Part shown: piece by piece, positions 59,255-64,000 of the stretch
Layout: each line of letters starts with the position of its first letter
Numbering within the stretch: position 1 is the first letter of the stretch
NCBI RefSeq assembly: GCF_001659605.2
Contig: NC_035167.2
Coordinates: forward strand, 4,340,001-4,404,000
Source of the DNA: Manihot esculenta
Taxonomy: Eukaryota; Streptophyta; Magnoliopsida; Malpighiales; Euphorbiaceae
Length of the DNA: 64,000 nucleotides
Direction: 5' to 3'
Made by a program: the position numbers and the translations under genes
Notes under the pieces: model-generated
Databases searched by the model: none
What the model was told of the DNA's origin: nothing
Seen by the model: only the letters and a program-made list of their open reading frames with translations

Positions 59255-60485
59255 CTTCTCTTGATGTTAAGATTTGGAAGTTAAATTCCATTATTTGAGG
59301 AGGCTCAATGAGCTAAATTAGGGAGAAAATCTTACTTATTTATTCTTCATATGACTCGGTATTTACTTTTAAAATCTTTACTAAAATTATCAACAATGCA
59401 TAATTCTAAAACACCTAGAGATTCACCCTTCAATGTAGTATTCTAGTTTTTTTTTTTTTTTTCAACTCATATGTGCTCTTTATAATCCATATTTCTTAAT
59501 GATGTTAAGTGGTTCATAAATAATGTTCCTATTATAAAAATTTAAGTGGTTCATAATAATTTTTTGAGAAGAGTTTATATAAAAATTCTAGCTCATTATA
59601 CACCAAACAGTTATATTATGAATAATATTTTAGTGTCATTTGTACAGCACAATAATATTATTGGCGCTCAACAAATTATGTGCACTTTAATGTGGATAAT
59701 TTTTTGGATATTCAAGCATGCATAAATTTTGTTTTAATATATTTCTCCACGGTATTTGAAATATCTCATTCATATTATATATATCTATATATATGCTTAA
59801 ATTTACAGAGTGCTATAATCTTTCTTTCTTAACTATTTGTATAATGTACTTTATCAGTTAATATTCTATATATAAGGTTGATTCACTTTATTTGTGTGAT
59901 TTTGGGTATGATTGTAGTCAATCTTATTAAATAGTTTATAATCCAAAGCACTTTCACACAGAAGAACAAAGAGAATTACAAAACTTAAAAGTAAACATTG
60001 TTGTTAATTAAAAAATTCATAATGTTTGTTATGTTTGATGTTATGAATTACTGAAATTAGACATTGTTGATGCTCTAACATTAAAAAATTTATACATTTT
60101 TTTCTAAATTCTATTTTTCCAATACAATCGTGAACCACCCATTTAATTAAAATTATAGATTAAATAAAATAAATATGGTTTAAGAAGAAGAATTTTTTGT
60201 TTGTTTGAATATTCAAGTGTTGTAGCCTTCGGCAACGAGGTAAATTTCAATTAATCAAACTCATTTTCAAATTATACATTCATTAAAATACCAATAAAAT
60301 TATTCATTGGTATCGGAACAAGTCTCAAATTTTACTATTACATAGAGCAGTTATTTTTTTGAAAGTGTTGATAGTATAATAAAAATATAAATTATTTTTT
60401 TTAAAAAAAATTTCATCAAAAAACTCTTTTAAAGATCAACACTCGTCATTGAATTACACCATTCAGAATCAAATAAGATAGGAAT
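59255..60485. repeat. Partial spacer of array unit 5
   Basis: Array spacer matching unit 4 up to 'agataggaat' at 60485, where the Tat-like LTR begins. No gene. Confidence 0.75.
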
Positions 60486-60981
60486 TGATGACCGCTGGAT
60501 TTCTTCACCCCAGATCAGGGGCTTGACCACAGCCAAAGGCCCATAACGTAGAGGCCCACACACCTGATATGTACAACAAGCTTGGCTCATTCAACCTGCA
60601 AGGCCGGGCTTAACCAAGCTTCTTCATTCGGATCGGCCCAGTCCGCGACCAACAGGCCCTCTCCTCTCAGGTTCAGCGTCCGGCCCGACTCTCGGCCCAG
60701 CCCAGTTTCCAGAGCCATATTCAGACAACCTAGCAGATCCGCTCGAGCATACGCACGAGGAGAATCAGAGGCCGTTACGCATGGAGCAGGCGGCTGATAC
60801 CCTCGTACGCCCGAATCTGTATGTCAGAGACGCGTGTCCCAATCATGGAGAGGCCTTTACACATCACCAGCAAGCATAGCGAAATGGATAAAAGGGGAAC
60901 CCCCTCCCTAGAAAGTTTAAGTTTTATATTTCAATACCAAAACCCTTGTAAAACCCTATTCTATTGGATCTCAGATCATCA
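60486..60981 (+). repeat. 5' LTR of the Tat/Retand-like element
   Basis: Runs TGATGACC at 60486 to ATCATCA at 60981, about 496 bp, GC-richer than the array. A TATA-like 'ggataaaagg' is at about 60886-60895. The right boundary is set by the PBS. The small ORFs inside are not genes. Confidence 0.8.
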
Positions 60982-60983
60982 AT

Positions 60984-61001
60984 TGGCGCCGTCTGTGGGA
61001 A
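60984..61001 (+). other. Primer-binding site (TGGCGCC type)
   Basis: TGGCGCCGTCTGTGGGAA, 2 nt after the LTR. The first bases match the 3' end of plant tRNAs ending GGCGCCA. This PBS form is common in Tat-lineage elements (established knowledge). Confidence 0.8.
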
Positions 61002-61059
61002 ACGAAGGAGATCTTTTCATCACCGAAGTTTTCACTTTCAAAACCCACTGAGATCCACA

Positions 61060-64000
61060 ATGGCAAACCACCAAGAAAATAACCCTAACATTCCGAATGA
61101 CCTGAGCTCTGCCCAAGATGGGCAGTAGTTCTCCTTTTCTAGCCCTACAACGTTGAATAACCAAACGCCTATTCCTCTTAATCCCTCGCCAAGCTTGGCA
61201 GGGAATACTCCCACCATGACCCTGTCTAACCAGGACATTCAAACCATGGCTCTCCAGCTACAGACTACTGCTCACTGGTTGGGGCAGATAATGCAACAGA
61301 GGGGCCTTAGCACCCCAGTAAATGCACTCCCAGTGGTGGAGGAACCCAGAACCAATGAACCCCGACCTATCTTTGACCGCCCCCAAACTAACAGCCGTGA
61401 TATCGAGGAAGAGGAAGAACCGGAGGCCCGAATCCATGGGAGAAGGGTAAGAGAAATGATAGAAAATGAGGGGGCGGACAACTATTCTGCCGAAACAACG
61501 GGAACTGCAGCATAAGAAGAGGAATGCAGCTTGGAGGAAAGATTCGGTTCAGTAGACGAGAAAATGGACCAAAAGTTGAAAAGGTTGAAGGAGCAGCTCT
61601 TAGCTGAGCTAGGTAAGAAAGATCAGAGCCAAACCTCCTTGCCCACTTCTTCTCCTTTCTCAAAGATAGTACAGCAGGAGACCGTTCCCAAGAAGTTTAT
61701 GATGCCGCCGATGGCGGCCTATAACGGAGCTGGTAACCCGAGGGAGCACGTCATGAACTATAAGACCTTCATGGAGCTGCAAACTCTGTCAGATGCCTTA
61801 ATGTGTAAGGTGTTCCCAACAACGCTCTCGGGACCAGCGCGGGCGTGGTTCAACAGCCTGGAGGCCGGAAGCATTAAAAGTTTTGGAGATCTTGCCATCC
61901 GCTTCATCAGCCGGTTCATAGCCGGGGTGCCAGCAGATAGGAAGACGAGCTATCTAGAAACAGTGAAACAGAAAGAAGGAGAATCACTTAGAGAGTATGT
62001 CGCCCGCTTCAATACGGAGGCCCTGCAGATTTCCGAGCTGGATGAAGGAAGGGCGGTGGAGGCCATGCAAAAGGGAACAACCTCTGCCGAGTTCTTTGGG
62101 TCTTTGAGCAGGAAACCTCCGACCTCACTGGCTGAGTTGATGACGAGGGCGGAGAAGTATATAAGGCAGGATGACGCCTTAGTGACGAGTAGATTTGCTA
62201 AAGGAATGGCGGGAAAAGAGAAGGCCCCGGAGGAGAGGAGGCCGGAGAGACACGAGAAGAAACATGGAAAGAGGCCTGAGCCGTACAAGCAGGCCTGGGA
62301 GAGAAGGGATCAAAGGCCTCCTCCTCCTCCTCGGGCTCTTGAACCAAGAGTGCTCCCACCTTGGGTTCCCGAGAAACCAACCCCCCTCAACGCTTCCAGA
62401 GCCGAAGTGCTCATGGCAGTCCAGGATAAGGAGTTCCTCCAGTGGCCCAAACCCATGAAGTCGGAAGCAGATCAAAGAAATCCTGACAAGTATTGTCAGT
62501 ATCACCGGAGCCATGGGCACGATACGAATAACTGTTTTCAGTTAATCGCGGAGATTGAGAGGCTGATCAAAAGGGGGCACCTCAAAAATTTTGTGAAGAA
62601 ACCAGAGGGACAGAGGCCTCAGCCTGGTCCGACAACTCAGACGCCTAGGAGAATAGGAACTGGACCAGTGAATGATGGGTCCAGTGGGACCATCAATATG
62701 ATTGTTGGAGGAACGGGAGGACGGATGAGCCGTCGAGGAAAGAAGAGAAACCGGGAAGGGGAGACCAGCAATAGTGAAGTCATGCAGATTGTTGAGCACT
62801 CTCCCATGACTATCGCTTTCTCTCCGGAAGATGCACAAGGCATTCAGATGCCCCATGATGATGCGCTCGTCATTGAGGCTGTCATTAATAATTTTCGAGT
62901 AAAGAAGGTTCTGGTAGATGACGGGAGTAAGGTCAACTTGCTGCCATATCGGGTTTTCCAGCAGATGAGAATCCCAGAAGAACAGCAGGTTCGGGACCAG
63001 TCACCAATCAAGGGGATCGGAGGAGCACCAGTACTTGTAGAAGGAAAGGTGAAGCTGGCTCTTACCCTGGGAGAAGCACCCCGAGCTCGCACCCATCATG
63101 AGGTGTTTTTGGTGGTCAAGCTCCCACTGAGCTACAATGCGATTTTGGGGAGACCGGCGTTGTTCGACTTTGAAGCTGTCACTAGCATCAGATATTTGGC
63201 ACTCAAGTTCCCAACGGAAGAAGGAGTGGGAATGGTCCGGGGCAGCCAGGAAGAAGCAAGGGCGGTATACTTGGCCACAGTAACAGAGCCGAGCTCAACT
63301 GGAGAAGCACTCGACTCAGAAGTTCTGGAGGTCAGGGATGAAACAAAAGAAGCCCGAACAGAGCCAGTTGGAAAGTTGGAAACCTTCCCCTTATCAAAAG
63401 CAGCTGCAAACAAGGTTTTTAGTCTTAATGCCAGCCTCACCAAAGAACAAAAAGGCGAAGTCATGGCCCTGATCCGAAGTCACGCGCCGACCTTCGCATG
63501 GAAGCCCTCAGACATGCCGGGAATTGACCCCAAAGTAATGACACACCGATTGAATGTTCTCCCCGAGGCCAGACCGGTGAAGCAAAAGAAGAGAGTAGTG
63601 GGAAAAGAGAAGCAGCAGGCCACCCGGGAAGAAGTGCAGAAGCTAGAAGAGGCAGGCTTTATTAGGGAAGTCATGTACCCACAATGGTTGGCAAATCCGG
63701 TGTTAGTCAAAAAAGCCAATGGCAAATACAGGATGTGTATAGATTTTACCGACCTAAATAAGGCCTGCCCTAAAGATTGTTACCCCCTCCCAGATATTAA
63801 TAAAATGGTCGACTCAACGGCCGGTTTTGATTATATGTCTTCTTTGGATGCTATGTCGGGTTATCACCAAATCCCAATGGAAAGGTCGGATGAGGAAAAG
63901 ACCTCATTTATAACTGAAGATGGAACTTACTATTACAGAGCTATGCCTTTTGGATTGAGAAATGCCGGGGCAACTTATCAGAGGTTGATGAATAAAATCT
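61060..64000 (+). pseudogene. Tat/Retand-like gag-pol: gag, protease, start of RT (partial)
   Basis: A single reading frame from ATG 61060 to the window end, interrupted by in-frame TAG at 61126-61128 and TAA at 61513-61515. From 61516 it is open for 828 codons. Gag capsid: KFMMPPMAAYNGAGNP, then ARAWFNSL and SFGDLAIRFISRF (about 61690-61920). A zinc-binding CX2HX4HX4C-like motif (CQYHRSHGHDTNNC) is near 62494-62535. Protease-like LVDDGSKVNLL is near 62911-62943 and NAILGRP near 63138. The RT starts with HRLNVLPEARPVKQKKR; KYRMCIDFTDLNKACPK and FGLRNAGATYQRLM follow before the edge. The RT catalytic Asp pair lies beyond the window. The two early stops probably block gag translation. Confidence 0.85.

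Larger units (their letters stand above)
40886..60485. repeat. Tandem array of ~4.5-kb AT-rich units
   Basis: Repeat units, marked by their peptide ORFs, begin at about 42031, 46600, 49935, 54440 and 58951, with partial units at both ends. Spacings are 4569, 3335, 4505 and 4511 bp. Each full unit carries, in plus coordinates, a peptide ORF and TATA box on the minus strand, about 2.9 kb of spacer, a foldback element of about 1.05 kb and about 300 bp of 3' flank. The short unit (46600-49934) lacks about 1.19 kb of spacer. The array ends at 60485, where a Tat-like LTR inserted. Confidence 0.93.
60486..64000 (+). mobile_element. Tat/Retand-like Ty3/gypsy element, 5' part
   Basis: 5' LTR, PBS, gag and the first part of pol in order, running off the window. 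Inserted in the array; the left target is probably GGAAT (60481-60485), and the right TSD is outside. Gag type and the TGGCGCC-type PBS separate it from the chromovirus family of B and E. Confidence 0.88.

Noticed and set aside
60582..60797. 71-codon ORF at the right end
   Set aside because: Lies wholly inside the Tat-like LTR and shows no domain; chance frame in GC-richer DNA.
1..64000. tRNA, rRNA or organelle insertions
   Set aside because: No cloverleaf-like block, rRNA core or plastid/mitochondrial gene was recognised; the tRNA-like matches are only the PBS sites.

Overview
The window is nuclear DNA of a flowering plant, almost certainly a dicot: Ty3/gypsy retrotransposons with plant-type primer-binding sites, a plant L1-like LINE, TATA-box promoters and AT-rich spacers, and no bacterial gene organisation. 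The species cannot be fixed from sequence alone. No conventional multi-exon host gene, tRNA or rRNA gene was recognised. The only candidate host genes are five copies of a small secreted-peptide gene.

Left and centre (1-40885) is a deep nest of transposable elements whose order can be read from target-site duplications (TSDs). A LINE (pieces at 3246-5838, 32695-33677 with a duplicate at 35771-36753, and 38175-38951) sits in repeat-unit DNA. Into its ORF2 went an LTR retrotransposon now reduced to a solo LTR (A; 5839-8018 plus 32604-32689; TSD GTTGT). Into solo LTR A went full-length element B on the minus strand (8019-32603; TSD GAATG). B was then hit twice: a minus-strand solo LTR in its integrase (C; 10985-13264; TSD TCTTC) and a plus-strand solo LTR in its gag (D; 17134-18625 plus 28708-29486; TSD GAGCT). 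Finally, full-length element E (18626-28702; TSD CTACA) inserted into D; its two LTRs have equal length and show no difference where compared. B and E, and by LTR similarity A, C and D, are one Ty3/gypsy chromovirus family (Del/Tekay-like) with ~2.3-kb LTRs packed with TTCGGC-GCCGAA palindromes. A later 3,076-bp tandem duplication copied part of B's 5' LTR, the end of A, the LINE reverse transcriptase and the start of another LTR.

Right-centre (40886-60485) is a tandem array of ~4.5-kb AT-rich units. Each holds a minus-strand TATA box, a 72-residue secreted Ala/Ser/Pro/Gly-Glu-Lys peptide ORF, a ~1.05-kb foldback element and long spacer. Four of the five peptide genes are intact; the leftmost has a 2-bp frameshift. 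A rearranged piece of the same unit lies at 2089-3245, so the transposon nest apparently grew inside or beside the array.

Right end (60486-64000) is the 5' part of a Tat/Retand-like Ty3/gypsy element: a ~496-bp LTR, PBS, and a gag-pol frame that leaves the window within reverse transcriptase.
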